Assembly (NCBI GenBank): GCA_016196415.1
Contig: JACPXS010000005.1
Span: forward strand, 1 to 5,728
Length of the DNA: 5,728 nt
Source of the DNA: Candidatus Omnitrophota bacterium
GTDB taxonomy: Bacteria > Omnitrophota > Koll11 > Aquiviventales > Aquiviventaceae
Direction of reading: 5' to 3'
A model generated the notes under the pieces. The model had not been told where the DNA came from. It saw nothing but the letters and a program-made list of their open reading frames with translations, and did no database searches. This document shows, piece after piece, positions 5,443 through 5,728 of the stretch (positions within the stretch are counted from its first letter, which is position 1; every line of letters starts with the position of its first letter). Both the position numbers and the translations under genes were made by a program.

Positions 5443-5502
5443 GCCATCAGCGATCAGTTGAAGCCATGAGAGGTGTTTCGGCCTTTGCTGAGCGCTGATG
5501 GC
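5443..5502. repeat. Inverted repeat at the gpmA/ogg convergence
   Basis: GCCATCAGCG (5443-5452) and CGCTGATGGC (5493-5502) are exact inverted copies around a 40-nt centre. The flanks repeat related words (ATCAG, CTGAG, GGCTG, GCTGCTGAGGGCTG). The composition resembles the CAGC/ATCAGC-type palindromic repeats scattered between genes in some environmental bacteria. It covers the end of ogg and begins 15 nt after the gpmA stop, so it may limit transcription in both directions even though no T-run is present. Confidence 0.6.
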
Positions 5503-5728
5503 TGGCTGCTGAGGGCTGTCGTAGATTTCGCACGTAATGATACAGGTACTGCTGCGCATAGCCGGCATACGGACCGAAATGTTTCCGCGCGTAGTCGTGG
5601 ACCCGTGCGCGGGTCATGCGCGTGTGGCGGAAGTAGTAGCGCATGGCCCGCTCCATCCAGACATCGATCGGAAACGCTTCGTACTTCTCAAACCCAAAGA
5701 GCGCCACGCAATCCGCCACCTTATCGCC
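5447..5728 (-). CDS. ogg: 8-oxoguanine DNA glycosylase/AP lyase, C-terminal part (5' end beyond window)
   Basis: Only the last 93 residues are visible; the gene continues past the window edge. The segment begins GDKVADCVALFGF, the second half of the helix-hairpin-helix of the HhH-GPD superfamily. The Lys at 5722-5720 matches the catalytic Lys249 of human OGG1 (GTKVADC), and the Asp in AFPIDVW matches its Asp268. FGPYAGYAQQYLYHY corresponds to the OGG1 WGPYAGWAQ segment. Having the lysine as well as the aspartate points to a bifunctional glycosylase/AP lyase that removes 8-oxoguanine from DNA, rather than an AlkA-type monofunctional enzyme. The conserved fold ends at about the RNL near 5518. 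The last 20 or so residues (rich in Ser, Ala and Gln) are encoded by the palindromic repeat and look like read-through into it. The GTG at 5719 is an internal codon, not the start. Confidence 0.85.
   Translation of the reverse strand, partial: GDKVADCVALFGFEKYEAFPIDVWMERAMRYYFRHTRMTRARVHDYARKHFGPYAGYAQQYLYHYVRNLRQPSAASHQRSAKAETPLMASTDR

Noticed and set aside
1..5728. CRISPR array, tRNA, rRNA or transposase
   Set aside because: No regularly spaced direct repeats, cloverleaf, rRNA signature or transposase motif was seen on either strand.

Overview
The window is GC-rich (roughly 60 % by eye) and comes from a bacterium with lipid-anchored envelope proteins, most likely Gram-negative. Gene content and the interspersed short palindromic repeats would fit an environmental lineage such as Nitrospirota. 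That placement is a guess; no taxonomic marker is present.

Layout. (1) At 25-579 on the minus strand is a small lipoprotein with a long alpha-helical, coiled-coil-like body. (2) At 580-761 is an intergenic stretch holding a perfect 30-bp palindrome. (3) At 762-4251 on the minus strand is a compact three-gene operon. In transcription order it holds ATP-grasp ligase A, ATP-grasp ligase B, and a KamA-type lysine 2,3-aminomutase. Both junctions are 4-nt stop/start overlaps (ATGA, then GTGA), so the three proteins are probably made in a coupled way. (4) At 4252-4460 is the operon's leader. It has a TTGACA -35 element, a strong hairpin, and a textbook intrinsic terminator ending about 25 nt before the first start codon, which is the arrangement expected for transcription attenuation. 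(5) At 4460-4774 is a divergent intergenic region with a nested inverted-repeat element of about 195 bp and a candidate gpmA promoter. (6) At 4775-5428 on the plus strand is a short cofactor-dependent phosphoglycerate mutase (gpmA). (7) At 5447-5728 on the minus strand is the 3' part of an OGG-family 8-oxoguanine DNA glycosylase, running off the window edge and ending inside a palindromic repeat.

How the genes work together. KamA should convert L-lysine to beta-lysine using S-adenosylmethionine, a [4Fe-4S] cluster and PLP; all of the key residues are present in register with the clostridial enzyme. The two ATP-grasp proteins belong to the D-Ala-D-Ala ligase fold but lack the Ddl N-terminal substrate motif, so they probably join other carboxylate and amino substrates. 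The simplest inference is that the operon makes an amide or peptide conjugate containing beta-lysine, under leader-mediated control. This pairing, with no acetyltransferase (AblB) or EF-P modification gene in view, is the most interesting part of the window. gpmA (glycolysis) and ogg (DNA repair) look like unrelated housekeeping neighbours.
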